Shown one piece after another: positions 26,364 to 35,654 of a DNA stretch of 64,000 nt. The first letter of the stretch is position 1; each line of letters begins with the position of its first letter. Under the pieces are notes generated by a model, which did no database searches, had not been told where the DNA came from, and saw only the letters and a list, made by a program, of their open reading frames with translations. The translations under genes and the position numbers were made by a program. The DNA is from Kaistia sp. 32K. Lineage in GTDB: Bacteria > Pseudomonadota > Alphaproteobacteria > Rhizobiales > Kaistiaceae. Location: contig NZ_AP024269.1 in assembly GCF_016629525.1 (NCBI RefSeq), forward strand, positions 2,170,001 through 2,234,000, given 5' to 3'.

Positions 26364-27422
26364 TCAGGAGGCGATGGAACCGCCGGCACCGGCCCTGGCC
26401 ACCGCCACCACCCGCTCGACGGCGGAAAACACCCGCTCCGCCTCGATGCCTTGGAGGCAGGCGAGCGTCCCGAGCGGGCACTCACGCTTGAAGCAGGGCC
26501 GGCAGGAAAGCTCGATCGAGACGACCTCGGCGTTCGGCGCCGTCGGCGGCGTCATCTTCTCCGAGCTGGAGCCGTAGACGACGACGAGCGGACGGTCGAG
26601 CGCGCCGGCGACATGCATCAGGCCCGAATCGTTGGAGACCACGGCGTCGCACCGGCCGAGCAGCGCAGCGGCCTCGACCAGCGAGGTCCGGCCCGAAATG
26701 TCCTCGACGGGAACGCCGGCGAGACGGGCGATCTCGGCGGAGATCGCCTTATCCTTCGGGCCGCCGAAGAGGCGAACCGCATAGCCCGCCGCGTGCGCGA
26801 GCCGGGCAAGCGCCGCGAATTTCGGCGCCGGCCATTGCTTCGCCGGGCCATACTCGGCTCCGGGGCAGAGACCGAGCACGGGCTTGGCGTCGCTCAGGCC
26901 GAACTTGGCGATCAGCGCCCCGATGTCGATATCTGGCTGCCTGAGCAGCGGCCGGGGCGAGGCGGGCGGCTGGCCCGCCGGTCCGGCGAGGGCGACGAAG
27001 CGGTCGATGGTGCGGGCGCTCTTGCGGGCCGAGTCGTCGCGCGCATCGGTCAGGAGCAGGCTGCGGCCCTCGGCGGCATAGCCGATCCGCTCGGGAACCC
27101 GCGCCGCGAACGAGGGAATCGCCGCCTTGAAGGCGCGCGGCAGAATGATCGCCGTGCCGTAGCCGGCCGATTTCAACGAGCGGCCGATCTTCCAGCGGCC
27201 CGTGAGCCCGAACTCGCCATGGCCGAAACCGAGCGGGATGAGGTTGCGCACGCCTTCGATCAGGCCGGCGACCGGCAGCGAGGCCGGCGGCGCCAGCACA
27301 TCGACCGGCCGATCGGGAAAGCGCCGGCGCAGCGCGGCGACCAGACTCGCGGCCATGACCATGTCGCCGACCCAGGAGGGGCCGACGAGGAGGATGGGGG
27401 AGGTTGGATCGGTGGCGCGCAT
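26364..27422 (-). CDS. waaF: ADP-heptose:LPS heptosyltransferase II
   Basis: A GT9 enzyme of about 352 residues. PILLVGPSWVGDMVMAASL at the N-terminus is the WaaF form of the GT9 opening motif. LGLCPGAEYGPAKQWPAPKFAAL and AVVSNDSGLMHVAGALDRPLVVVYGSSS bind ADP-heptose. The start is uncertain between ATG 27422 and ATG 27443; the open frame beyond 27443 overlaps the proline-rich gene and is not credible. It adds the second heptose of the inner core. It is 66 bases upstream of hldD on the same strand, so waaF-hldD-gmhB-hldE-AGE form one transcription unit. Confidence 0.94.
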   Translation of the reverse strand: MRATDPTSPILLVGPSWVGDMVMAASLVAALRRRFPDRPVDVLAPPASLPVAGLIEGVRNLIPLGFGHGEFGLTGRWKIGRSLKSAGYGTAIILPRAFKAAIPSFAARVPERIGYAAEGRSLLLTDARDDSARKSARTIDRFVALAGPAGQPPASPRPLLRQPDIDIGALIAKFGLSDAKPVLGLCPGAEYGPAKQWPAPKFAALARLAHAAGYAVRLFGGPKDKAISAEIARLAGVPVEDISGRTSLVEAAALLGRCDAVVSNDSGLMHVAGALDRPLVVVYGSSSEKMTPPTAPNAEVVSIELSCRPCFKRECPLGTLACLQGIEAERVFSAVERVVAVARAGAGGSIAS

Positions 27423-27474
27423 GTGGTGGCTCGGGGCCTTCATGGCCCCGGGCCGGCCGGCCGTCAAGCGGGCT

Positions 27475-27777
27475 TCAGCCGCGCGGGTCGGTGAGCGGGA
27501 TCTCCTGCGGCGAGTTGCCGGGGAGTTCCTGCGGGATGTCCGGCGGTTGCTGCGGCGGCGCGGGCCCCGGTGGCGGCGGGTTCGGCGTGTCGGGATTGCC
27601 AGGCAATTCCTGCGGTGGAACCGGCGGAATGTCGGGCGGTTTCGGCGGCCGGTCCGGCTGTGGCGGCGGATCATGCACCGGGGGCGCCGGACCGGGAGGC
27701 GCCGGGTTCGGCGGCTGGCCCGGATCCGGGACGTCGGGGCCGGGCGTCGGAGGCGGCGCGGCGTTCGGGTCGATCAT
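27475..27777 (-). CDS. Small proline-rich protein of unknown function
   Basis: A 100-residue frame from the ATG at 27777, which has a good GGGAG ribosome-binding site six bases upstream. The sequence is about 40 percent proline with no hydrophobic segment, and contains repeated units of the type PPQELPGN / IPQELPGN plus runs of PPP. No family is recognised. It lies between the DUF2339 gene and waaF on the same strand with about 50-base gaps, so it is probably transcribed with them. It could be an extended spacer-like or cell-wall-associated peptide, but low-complexity open frames can also arise by chance in GC-rich DNA, so I am not certain it is expressed. Confidence 0.55.
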   Translation of the reverse strand: MIDPNAAPPPTPGPDVPDPGQPPNPAPPGPAPPVHDPPPQPDRPPKPPDIPPVPPQELPGNPDTPNPPPPGPAPPQQPPDIPQELPGNSPQEIPLTDPRG

Positions 27778-27828
27778 GCGGTTCTCCCTTCGCCAGTCCA
27801 ACGGGACGAGGCGAGGGGAGTTCCGCCC

Positions 27829-30573
27829 TTACGTCCCGCCGCGTGCCTCCGGCTCGGGGCTGTCCGGCGTCGCGCCGTCGTTCTTCCCGTCTGTGTTGCG
27901 CTGGCCGAACAGCAGGCGCTGATAGACGAGGCCGATGCCGATCAGCACCGCGCCGAGGCCCATGAAGGACAGCGCCCGCCAGACGCCCTCCAGGTTCGAC
28001 ATGTCGAGCAGGAAGACCTTGAGGACGGTGACGACGATCAGCAACGCCGAGGCGAGGCGGGCCGAGCGCTGGCGGAAAACCAGCCCGAAGGCGAGCAGCA
28101 GGATGCCGAGGACGAGCCAGGCAACTGAATAGGCATAGGATTCGGCGGAGCCGACCGGATCCCAGGAGAGATCCGGCGACGTCGCGAACAGGAAACGGAT
28201 TTCCAGCGTCACGGCGGCGAAGGCGAGGGCGAAGGCGACGACCCCCGTGGCCGGCTGCAGGAAGCGGGGCCGGGTGACCGGCATCGTCCAGGCCACGAGC
28301 CCCGCCAGCACGGCCGGCAGGCCATAGGCGAGCAGGATCTCGTTGAAGACCGGGCCGCCGAAGACGCGGTCGCCGGTGAAAACCGGATTGGCGACGAAGC
28401 CGAGCCCGATCACCGCGTTGAGCAGACCGAATATCCGAGCCAGCACGCCGCCGAAGCGGAACACCGGGCTCGGCCGGCTCCGCGCCAGCCGGGTCAATCC
28501 GAGCGCGAAGGCGAAGGCCGCTGCCGTGGTCAGCCCCTGCTCGGCGAGCGCGGTCGTCGGCGACAGGAGGTCGCCACCGAAGACGATGGCGCGGATCTCG
28601 AAGACGACGAGCAGCGCCGAGAGGATCACCGCCAGCGCCTCGGCCCCATAGACGGCGCGATCGACGCGGACGCGCCGGAGCAGGATGGACGCGAAGGCGA
28701 AGGCGGCTGCCGGAATACCGTAGCCGATCAGGATCGACAGGTAGACGCCGGATCCGGAACGCACTCCGAAGATGTACGGATCCCAGGCGATGCGGCCGAG
28801 GACCAGCAGCGCCAGCACGGCGACGGCGTAGCGAAGGACCGGGATCGGCCGCCACGTCTGCACCCAGGCCGCGCCGAGGCCGGCAAGCGCGAGCGCCGTC
28901 GTCAGCATGCCGCCTTCGAGCGCCATGGTGAGCGCGCTGGCAACCGCCGCGATCGATCCAGCGGCGAAGACGCCGGTCGGGATCATGTCAGTGATGAGGC
29001 CGGCGCGCTCTCGCCGGGCGAAGCGTTCCGTCAGGAAGGCGTAGAGCCCGGCGAGCGCGAGGGCGATGGCGGCGAAGCCGAGGTTGGAGACGAAGCCGGC
29101 GATGCGGAGATAGGCGACGATGGCGACGAGCACCGGCCCGGCGCTGGCGGCCGCGGCCTGCGCGGTCGTCGCGAACGGCCCGGCGACCGGCGACGCCTGA
29201 AGCCGGCCGAGCGCCGTCGCGAGCAGCGCCGCCGCGCCGAGCAGCGCGACGATGCCGAACATGCGGATGGCGTCCGGCATCGGGAAATAGGTCGCGAGGT
29301 TGCCGGTGACGTAGGTCGTCGGTTCCAGTGCCGCCTGTTGCGCCGCCGGCCAGAAGAAGAGCAGGGCGAGCAGCTGTGCCGCTGCGATCGGCGCGGCCAG
29401 CGCCACGGCATCATAGCGCCGCGCCAGGATGAGCAGCATGGCGCCGCCGATCAGTCCGGATGCGATGCTCGCCGAGGCATAGTCGTTCGAGAGCGCCCCG
29501 AACACCAGCAGCGCGGCGATGCCGGCCAGCACCGCGACGGCGAACCCGTCCGGCCGGTCGGTGACGTTGCCGCGCTGGACGTCGACGACGAGGAACAGCG
29601 ACGAGAGCGCGAGTAGCACGATCGCATAGACGCCGCTCTCGATCGCGCCGGCGCCCGCGCTGAGCATGACGACGCCCCAAAGGATCGCCGCGACGCTGGC
29701 CGCGATGGCGAGCCAACGCCAGAGCCGCAGGCGGGCAAGCGCAAAGGCGAAGGCCGTCACGACGACGAGATAGAGCATCAGCGCCGGGATGTTCGGAGCG
29801 TCCGACGAGATCAGAAGCGGCGTCGCGTAGGAGCCGGCCATGCCGAGGCCGGAAAGCCAGGCGCCATGCAGCCCGGCGGCCGCCATCGTGGCCATGCCGA
29901 TCAGGGCGAGCAGGAGGAAAGCCGCCGTCGGTCCGATGAGATCGTAGAGCGCGTAGGCGGCATAGACGGTCGCGAACAGTCCCACCGTGCCGGCGGCGGT
30001 CAGGATGCCGGGTATGTTGGCGGAAGGGATGCGCGAGAAGGTGGCGACCCGCTCCGAACGGCGCAGCCATTCGCCGAGGCCGAGCAGGGCGATCGAGAAC
30101 AGGGCGCCGAAGGCGATACGCACTTCGGGGCCGAGCAGGCCGGCCTCGATCGAGAAGCGCACGAGGAAGATCGCGCCGAGCGCCAGCGCCAGGCCACCGA
30201 CCCAGACTGCCCAGCGCGCCCCGAGCTTCTGTTCGAAGCTCTCGGTCGGACGCTTGGCTGCCGCGGGCAGGGGGATTGGCGGCGGCTCCGGCGCCTCGGC
30301 CGGTGGCGGCGTCTCGGCGGCGTCCTTCGACGCCTCGAAGTCCGGCTCGACCCAGTCGGGCTCCTCGACGATCGGCTCGTCGACAATCGCCGCCGCCGAA
30401 TCGTCCTGCGGGCCAGCCGCCGCCAGCCGGGGCGGCGCAGCTTCAAGCACCCTGAGCCGCGCTTCGAGGGCGCGGATGCGTCCGCGCGCGCCGAGCGCCA
30501 TGACGAAGGCCGAAATCGCCATGATCGGCAAGGCGACGAGGGCGAGAATCCCGAGTGCGATCAATCCATCCAT
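27829..30573 (-). CDS. DUF2339 domain polytopic membrane protein
   Basis: A 914-residue inner-membrane protein. A short N-terminal helix is followed by a coiled-coil-like RIRALEARLRVLE and a proline/glutamate-rich linker to about residue 110. After that come more than 20 hydrophobic segments to the C-terminus. The start of the membrane region (FEQKLGARWAVWVGGLALALGAIFLVRFSIE) is the signature of DUF2339, whose function is unknown. It is the first gene of the leftward run into the LPS core genes and is divergent from the lipid-linked glycosyltransferase cassette. Confidence 0.92.
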   Translation of the reverse strand: MDGLIALGILALVALPIMAISAFVMALGARGRIRALEARLRVLEAAPPRLAAAGPQDDSAAAIVDEPIVEEPDWVEPDFEASKDAAETPPPAEAPEPPPIPLPAAAKRPTESFEQKLGARWAVWVGGLALALGAIFLVRFSIEAGLLGPEVRIAFGALFSIALLGLGEWLRRSERVATFSRIPSANIPGILTAAGTVGLFATVYAAYALYDLIGPTAAFLLLALIGMATMAAAGLHGAWLSGLGMAGSYATPLLISSDAPNIPALMLYLVVVTAFAFALARLRLWRWLAIAASVAAILWGVVMLSAGAGAIESGVYAIVLLALSSLFLVVDVQRGNVTDRPDGFAVAVLAGIAALLVFGALSNDYASASIASGLIGGAMLLILARRYDAVALAAPIAAAQLLALLFFWPAAQQAALEPTTYVTGNLATYFPMPDAIRMFGIVALLGAAALLATALGRLQASPVAGPFATTAQAAAASAGPVLVAIVAYLRIAGFVSNLGFAAIALALAGLYAFLTERFARRERAGLITDMIPTGVFAAGSIAAVASALTMALEGGMLTTALALAGLGAAWVQTWRPIPVLRYAVAVLALLVLGRIAWDPYIFGVRSGSGVYLSILIGYGIPAAAFAFASILLRRVRVDRAVYGAEALAVILSALLVVFEIRAIVFGGDLLSPTTALAEQGLTTAAAFAFALGLTRLARSRPSPVFRFGGVLARIFGLLNAVIGLGFVANPVFTGDRVFGGPVFNEILLAYGLPAVLAGLVAWTMPVTRPRFLQPATGVVAFALAFAAVTLEIRFLFATSPDLSWDPVGSAESYAYSVAWLVLGILLLAFGLVFRQRSARLASALLIVVTVLKVFLLDMSNLEGVWRALSFMGLGAVLIGIGLVYQRLLFGQRNTDGKNDGATPDSPEPEARGGT

Positions 30574-30741
30574 GCGAGTCTGTTAGCATGACTGGCAGGC
30601 GAGGGCTGTGATCGATTTCGCAAGCCGGCTGCGGGTCTTCCCTGCGGCCTTCCCGCGCGACGGCCCGGCCGCTGTTGCCGCCGCCCGGACTTCGCTATAT
30701 CCCGCTGTCTTCGAGCGGGACAGGAACAGGACGACAAGCGC

Positions 30742-32457
30742 GTGAGCAGAGCCGAAGCGACCGCAGGCGAGGCAGGGACGATCTGGTCGCGCCTCGCGAC
30801 GTTGATCGAGAACGCGGTCGATCGGGTTTCTCGCTCCTCAGCGGCCAGCCTCGCGCTGATCGCGATCGTGGCGCTGCTCGCCTTCCTGCCGGGCCATTTC
30901 ACCCTGCCGCCAGTCGATCGCGACGAGCCGCGCTTCGCGCAGGCGACGCACCAGATGGTCGAGACCGGCAACTATCTCGATATCCGTCTGCAGGAAGAGA
31001 CCCGCTACAAGAAGCCGATCGGTATCTACTGGCTGCAGTCGATCGCCGTCTGGGCGACGGGCACCGGACCGGACGCGTCGATCGGCATCTATCGCCTGCC
31101 GTCGCTCTTCGGCGCCATTGCCGCAGCCTGCCTGACCTGGTGGTTGGCGATCGCCTTCGGCCGCCCGCGCGTCGCGCTGCTGGCCGGCCTGCTGGTGGCC
31201 TCGACCGTCCTGCTCGGCATCGAAGCCCGCCTCGCCAAGACCGACGCCGTGCTGCTGGCGACCATCCTGGCGGCGCATGGCGCGCTCGCCCGCGCCTGGC
31301 TCTCGACCTCGACCGAACGCAATCTGCGCCTCGCCGCGATCTTCTGGACGGCGCTCGGCGCGTCCATCCTGATCAAGGGTCCGCTCGGCCTCGCCGCCAT
31401 CGCCTGTCCTTTGATCCTGCTTTCCGTCATCGACGGCTCGTTCCGCTGGCTGAAGCAGCTGGCGCCGCTTCCGGGCCTGATCTGGATGCTCCTCGTCGTC
31501 GCGCCCTGGTTCGTCGCGATCGGCATCGCCAGCAAGGGCGCCTTCTTCGAGGAAGCCGTCGGCAAGGACCTGATCGGCAAGGTGGTGAGCGTGCAGGAAT
31601 CGCACGGCGCGCCGCCCGGCGCCTATTTCCTGCTGCTTTTCTTCACCTTCTGGCCGGCGGCCGCCTATCTCAGCACGGGCATCTCCTGGATCATGGACCG
31701 GCTGAAGCAGCCGGTGATCCTCTATGCCGTCGTCTCGGTCGTGCCGTACTGGCTGATCGTCGAGGCGATGCCGACCAAGCTGCCGCATTATGTGCTGCCG
31801 GCCTATCCGCTGCTGGCGATCGCGACGGCCTCGGCTCTCGATGCCGGCGGCATCCGTCGCGAGGGCTGGTTCGCCCGCTTCGCCGCCTCCGGCGCCGCCC
31901 TAATGCCGGCGCCGCTCGCGGTCGCGGCGGTCGTCATCGCCATCCTGCTGGGCGAGAACCCGTCGGTGGCGGGCGTCCTCATCCTGATCGTCGCCGGCAT
32001 CGTCGGCGTGGTGTCGGGCCGGCTCTTCATTCCTTCGCCGATCGCCAGCGCTGCGGTCGCGGTGATCGCCGCTGTCATCACCTATCTCGGCATCTTCGGC
32101 TTCGTGCTGCCGCATCTCCAGCATGTCCGCATCAGCGAGAACCTCGCGACCGCCGGCCGCGCCGCGCTCGATTGCCCGGATCCGCGCTTTACCAGCGCCG
32201 GCTATGGCGAGCCGAGCCTCGTGCTCCTCGCGGGAACCGACACGGTGCTGACGGACGGGGCCGGGGCGGCGAGCTTCCTGGCTGCCGGCGACTGCCGCGC
32301 CGCCTTCGTCGAAAAGCGGCAGCTGCCCTCCTTCAACGAGCGTACGGATGATCTCGGCATGATGGTCGACGAGACGGGGACGGTTCGCGGCTATGCCATC
32401 AATGGCGGGCGGCTCGTCGAATTCCACATCTTCGTCGCGCGGAGCGCCACGCCATGA
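30742..32457 (+). CDS. Glycosyltransferase family 39, ArnT-like lipid-linked sugar transferase
   Basis: A 571-residue polytopic membrane protein starting at GTG 30742. The first periplasmic loop carries VDRDEPRFAQATHQMVETG (acidic pair at residues 61-62), and YKKPIGIYWLQ follows at about 89-99. Both are hallmarks of the ArnT/PMT family, which moves a sugar from an undecaprenyl-phosphate carrier to lipid A or another periplasmic acceptor. A soluble domain of about 110 residues follows the last helices. Its stop overlaps the PAP2 gene (ATGA). In Hyphomicrobiales comparable enzymes transfer aminoarabinose or galacturonic acid; the sugar here is unknown. Confidence 0.9.
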   Translation: MSRAEATAGEAGTIWSRLATLIENAVDRVSRSSAASLALIAIVALLAFLPGHFTLPPVDRDEPRFAQATHQMVETGNYLDIRLQEETRYKKPIGIYWLQSIAVWATGTGPDASIGIYRLPSLFGAIAAACLTWWLAIAFGRPRVALLAGLLVASTVLLGIEARLAKTDAVLLATILAAHGALARAWLSTSTERNLRLAAIFWTALGASILIKGPLGLAAIACPLILLSVIDGSFRWLKQLAPLPGLIWMLLVVAPWFVAIGIASKGAFFEEAVGKDLIGKVVSVQESHGAPPGAYFLLLFFTFWPAAAYLSTGISWIMDRLKQPVILYAVVSVVPYWLIVEAMPTKLPHYVLPAYPLLAIATASALDAGGIRREGWFARFAASGAALMPAPLAVAAVVIAILLGENPSVAGVLILIVAGIVGVVSGRLFIPSPIASAAVAVIAAVITYLGIFGFVLPHLQHVRISENLATAGRAALDCPDPRFTSAGYGEPSLVLLAGTDTVLTDGAGAASFLAAGDCRAAFVEKRQLPSFNERTDDLGMMVDETGTVRGYAINGGRLVEFHIFVARSATP

Positions 32458-33407
32458 GCGTCTGGCGTTTCCGCCTGTCCCGCCGCCTGTCGTGGCCGCG
32501 CGAGAACGTCGCGGCAATCGCCGAGCGGGCGCGTCGCGTCGAGCAGCGTCCTTCGGCGCACGCTCCCGTCTTTCAGGCGTCGGACCTGATCGCGCTTCTG
32601 GTCATCAGCATCGCGCTTGTCCTTTTCGTCGGGCTCGCATTTGACGCGCTGTCGGTCGAGCGGGCCCGCGCGCTGCCGCGCTTCGTCTTCTTCCTGGGTG
32701 ACTGGCTCTCCTATTTCGGCCAATCGCAATGGGAGCTGGTCCCTTCGGGCGTCGTCGTCCTGGTCCTGATCTCGGGTCGCTGGAAGATCGTGCCCGCCAG
32801 GATCCGGACCGCCTGGGCTGAGATCGGCGCGCTTTCGTTCTATATTTTCGCGGCGGTTGCCGGCTCCGGCATCCTCGTCAACATCGTGAAGCAGTTCATC
32901 GGCCGTGGACGGCCCATGACCTTCGACGAATACGGCGCCTTCACGTTGCATCCGCTCGAGTTCGCGCATCGATTCCAGAGTTTTCCTTCCGGCCACGCCA
33001 CTACCGCCGGCGCGCTGATCGCCATCAGCTTCCTCGTGTTTCCGCGCTGGCGCATCGGGCTTCTGATCCTCGGGCTGCTGATCGCCGGCAGCCGTGTCGT
33101 CGTCGGCGCGCATTATCCGAGCGACATCCTCGCCGGATTGATCTTCGGCTATGCCTTCAGCCTCTGGTTGGCCGGACGTTTTGCCGCCGCAGGCTGGGCC
33201 TTTCAACGCGGATCGACCGGCTCTATAAGGGCTCGCACCGCGGCGACCCGCGCAGCCTTTCAAACACCTGCCCGCATCGCGGTCCTCGTTGCCGGACTGC
33301 TGGATGCGCTGGTGGGACGGCGCGTCTGGATCGCGGCGCTCAAATCCATCGGAGACGGTTCAAATGACGATGCCCGCTTCCAGCGAGACCGTCTTGGCAG
33401 ATCCTAG
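32454..33407 (+). CDS. PAP2-family membrane phosphatase (LpxE/PgpB-like)
   Basis: A 317-residue membrane protein with the three-part acid phosphatase signature: K-x6-RP (Lys146 to Pro154), PSGH (178-181) and SR-x5-H-x3-D (213-224), placing the active site at the periplasmic face. Such enzymes dephosphorylate undecaprenyl pyrophosphate, phosphatidylglycerophosphate or the lipid A 1-phosphate. Its position between an ArnT-like transferase and a GT2 favours lipid A or carrier-lipid processing. Its last 44 bases overlap the next gene in another frame. Confidence 0.88.
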   Translation: MSVWRFRLSRRLSWPRENVAAIAERARRVEQRPSAHAPVFQASDLIALLVISIALVLFVGLAFDALSVERARALPRFVFFLGDWLSYFGQSQWELVPSGVVVLVLISGRWKIVPARIRTAWAEIGALSFYIFAAVAGSGILVNIVKQFIGRGRPMTFDEYGAFTLHPLEFAHRFQSFPSGHATTAGALIAISFLVFPRWRIGLLILGLLIAGSRVVVGAHYPSDILAGLIFGYAFSLWLAGRFAAAGWAFQRGSTGSIRARTAATRAAFQTPARIAVLVAGLLDALVGRRVWIAALKSIGDGSNDDARFQRDRLGRS

Positions 33408-34152
33408 CGCCGGGCAGGACCGCCCCGAAGTCTCGGTGGTCATTCCCTGCAAGAACGAAGCAGAGAACCTGCCGGAGCTGATCGGCGAGGTCGCGACCGC
33501 CCTCGATGGCCGTCACTTCGAGCTCATCGTCGTCGACGACGGCTCGACGGATGCGACGCCCGACGTCGTACGCGAGCTGATGCTGACGCGGCCGTGGCTT
33601 CGCTTGTTGCGCGACACCCGCTCCAGCGGCCAGAGCGCAGCGGTGCGCACCGGCCTTCTGGCGGCGCGCGGCGACGTCGTCATCACCATCGACGGCGATG
33701 GCCAGAACAATCCGGAATTCATGCCGGCCATGCTCGACGCCCTCGCCAAGGGCGGCCCGCAGACGGCGCTCGTCGCCGGCCAGCGCCTGAAGCGCACCGA
33801 TTCCGGCGCCAAGCGCATCGCTTCGCGCATGGCCAACCGGCTGCGCGGCGCGATCCTCAAGGACGGCACGCGCGATTCCGGCTGTGGCCTGAAGGCTGTG
33901 CGCCGGCATGTCTTCCTGCTCTTTCCCTATTTCGACGGCTGGCACCGCTATCTGCCGGCCCTCACGATCCGCGAGGGCTACAAGGTCGCGCATGTCGACG
34001 TGGTCGACCGCAACCGCCGTCATGGAACTTCGAAATACGGCATCCTGGATCGTGCGCTCGTCGGGGCGCTCGACCTGTTCGGTGTCTGGTGGCTGATCAG
34101 GCGGCGGAAGAACATTCCCGCGCCGACGGAGGTAACGATCGATGGACGGTAA
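33364..34152 (+). CDS. Glycosyltransferase family 2, polyprenyl-phosphate sugar synthase (DPM1/ArnC-like, short)
   Basis: A 262-residue GT-A enzyme starting at ATG 33364, inside the end of the PAP2 gene, with GGAGA upstream. Motifs are VVIPCKNEAENLPELI, VVDDGSTDATPDVV and ITIDGDGQN (the metal-binding aspartates), then GCGLKAVRRHVFLLFPYFDGWHRYLP. It probably attaches a sugar to undecaprenyl phosphate, making the donor used by the GT39 enzyme. Unlike E. coli ArnC (322 residues) it lacks the paired C-terminal membrane helices and keeps only one hydrophobic stretch (about ALVGALDLFGVWWLI), so it is nearer the soluble DPM1 type. Confidence 0.9.
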   Translation: MTMPASSETVLADPSAGQDRPEVSVVIPCKNEAENLPELIGEVATALDGRHFELIVVDDGSTDATPDVVRELMLTRPWLRLLRDTRSSGQSAAVRTGLLAARGDVVITIDGDGQNNPEFMPAMLDALAKGGPQTALVAGQRLKRTDSGAKRIASRMANRLRGAILKDGTRDSGCGLKAVRRHVFLLFPYFDGWHRYLPALTIREGYKVAHVDVVDRNRRHGTSKYGILDRALVGALDLFGVWWLIRRRKNIPAPTEVTIDGR

Positions 34153-34483
34153 TCTGTTCAGCGCCATCGGCGGCTGGCTGCACCACGTTTTCGTCGAGCA
34201 ATTCGATGTCTGGATCCTGCTCGGCTTCGTCGCGCAGGCGATGTTCACCATGCGCTTCGTCGTGCAGTGGATCGCCAGCGAACGCGCCAAGAAGAGCGTC
34301 GTGCCCGCCGCCTTCTGGACGTTCTCGATCCTCGGCGGCGGACTGCTGCTCGTCTATGCGATCTACCGCAAGGACCCGGTCTTCATCGCCGGGCAGGCGG
34401 CGGGCCTGTTCATCTACTTCCGCAATGCCTGGTTCATCCTGAACGAGCGGAAGCACAAGCGGGAATCGGGCGCCGTCAGCTGA
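34142..34483 (+). CDS. LAB_N (lipid-A-disaccharide synthase N-terminal-like) small membrane protein
   Basis: A 113-residue membrane protein with three hydrophobic helices (about residues 22-42, 55-75 and 82-100) and the family motif MRFVVQWIASERAKKSVVPAAFWTFSILGGGLLLVYAIYRKDPVFIAGQAAG. LAB_N proteins are SMR-transporter-like and commonly sit beside ArnC-like GT2 genes; they may help move the lipid-linked sugar, but this is inference. The start overlaps the GT2 gene by 11 bases and the end overlaps metC, on the opposite strand, by 8 bases. Confidence 0.9.
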   Translation: MDGNLFSAIGGWLHHVFVEQFDVWILLGFVAQAMFTMRFVVQWIASERAKKSVVPAAFWTFSILGGGLLLVYAIYRKDPVFIAGQAAGLFIYFRNAWFILNERKHKRESGAVS

Positions 34484-35654
34484 GATTGCTGACGCGCGCG
34501 AAGCTCTCCTCCAGGTCCTGGATCAGGTCGGCCGTATCCTCGAGGCCGATCTGCAGGCGGATGATGTGATCGCCCGCCGGCCAGGCCTTCGCCGTCCGGC
34601 GCGGCCGGCCGATGACGGCCAGGCTTTCATAGCCGCCCCACGAGAAGCCGAGCCCGAACAGGCGCAGCCCGTCGAGGAACGCCTTGACCTTGTCGAGGCT
34701 CCAGTCGCGGGTGACGATGCCGAAGAGGCCGCTCGATCCGGTCATGTCGCGCTTCCAGATCGCGTGGCCGGGATGGGACGTCAGGCCCGGATGCAACACG
34801 CGGTCCACCTCGCCACGCTCCGATAGCCAGCGCGCGACGGTCAGCGCCGAACTCTGCTGCCGCTCCAGCCGGATGCCCATGGTGCGCATGCCGCGCAGCG
34901 TCAGGTAGATGTCATCAGGCCCGACGCAGAGGCCGAGATGGCTGTGCGTATCCTTGAGCAGCGGGAGCGTGCGCGCATTGGCGGCGACCGTGCCGATCAT
35001 CACGTCCGAATGGCCGCAGAGATACTTCGTACCTGCCTGGATCGACAGGTCGACGCCATGGGCGAGCGGCTTGAAGAAATACGGGGTCGCCCAGGTGTTG
35101 TCCGCCAGCACATAGGCGTCATGCGCCCGCGCCACGGCGACGATGGCCGGAACGTCCGAGATCTCGAAGGTCAACGAGCCGGGGCTTTCCAGATAGACGG
35201 CCCGGGTGTTGGCCCGGAACAGGCTCGAGATCGCCGACCCGATCGTCGGATCGAAGAAGGTCGTCTCGACGCCCATGCGCTCCAGCACGCTGGTGGCGAC
35301 GGTGCGAGCCGGGTCATAGACATTGTCCGCCATCAGCAGGTGATCGCCGGATCGCAGCACCGACAGCAGCGCGGTCGAGACCGCGTTCAGCCCCGACGGA
35401 CAGAGCACGCTGCCTTCCGCGCCCTCGAGCTCGGAGATGGCATCCTCGAGCGCCTCGATCGTCGGCGTGCCGCGCCGGCCGTAGGTATAGCGCTGCTTGC
35501 CGGAGAGCAGGTCGTCGGCGGTCTCGAACAGCACCGTGGAGGCATGCACGACCGGCGGATTGACGAACGGACCCGTGATCGAGTGGTCGCGCCCGCTGCG
35601 CACCAGACGGGTGAGGGGCTTCTCGTTGGCGAGGTCGTGGTCATGCCGGGACAT
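34476..35654 (-). CDS. metC: Cystathionine beta-lyase
   Basis: A 392-residue PLP-dependent Cys/Met metabolism enzyme from the ATG at 35654; an open extension to 35792 has no family features. Family signatures are YTYGRRGTPTIEALEDAISELEGAE, the aspartate in YVLADNTWATPYFFKPL, and the PLP-binding Lys210 in SIQAGTKYLCGHSD. The protein C-terminus (FGLGFSWGGYESLAVIG, RLQIGLEDTADLIQDLEESF) resembles MetC rather than MetB. It makes homocysteine from cystathionine, or releases sulfide from cysteine. Together with sseA and cysK downstream this gives the window a sulfur amino-acid theme. Confidence 0.94.
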   Translation of the reverse strand: MSRHDHDLANEKPLTRLVRSGRDHSITGPFVNPPVVHASTVLFETADDLLSGKQRYTYGRRGTPTIEALEDAISELEGAEGSVLCPSGLNAVSTALLSVLRSGDHLLMADNVYDPARTVATSVLERMGVETTFFDPTIGSAISSLFRANTRAVYLESPGSLTFEISDVPAIVAVARAHDAYVLADNTWATPYFFKPLAHGVDLSIQAGTKYLCGHSDVMIGTVAANARTLPLLKDTHSHLGLCVGPDDIYLTLRGMRTMGIRLERQQSSALTVARWLSERGEVDRVLHPGLTSHPGHAIWKRDMTGSSGLFGIVTRDWSLDKVKAFLDGLRLFGLGFSWGGYESLAVIGRPRRTAKAWPAGDHIIRLQIGLEDTADLIQDLEESFARVSNLS

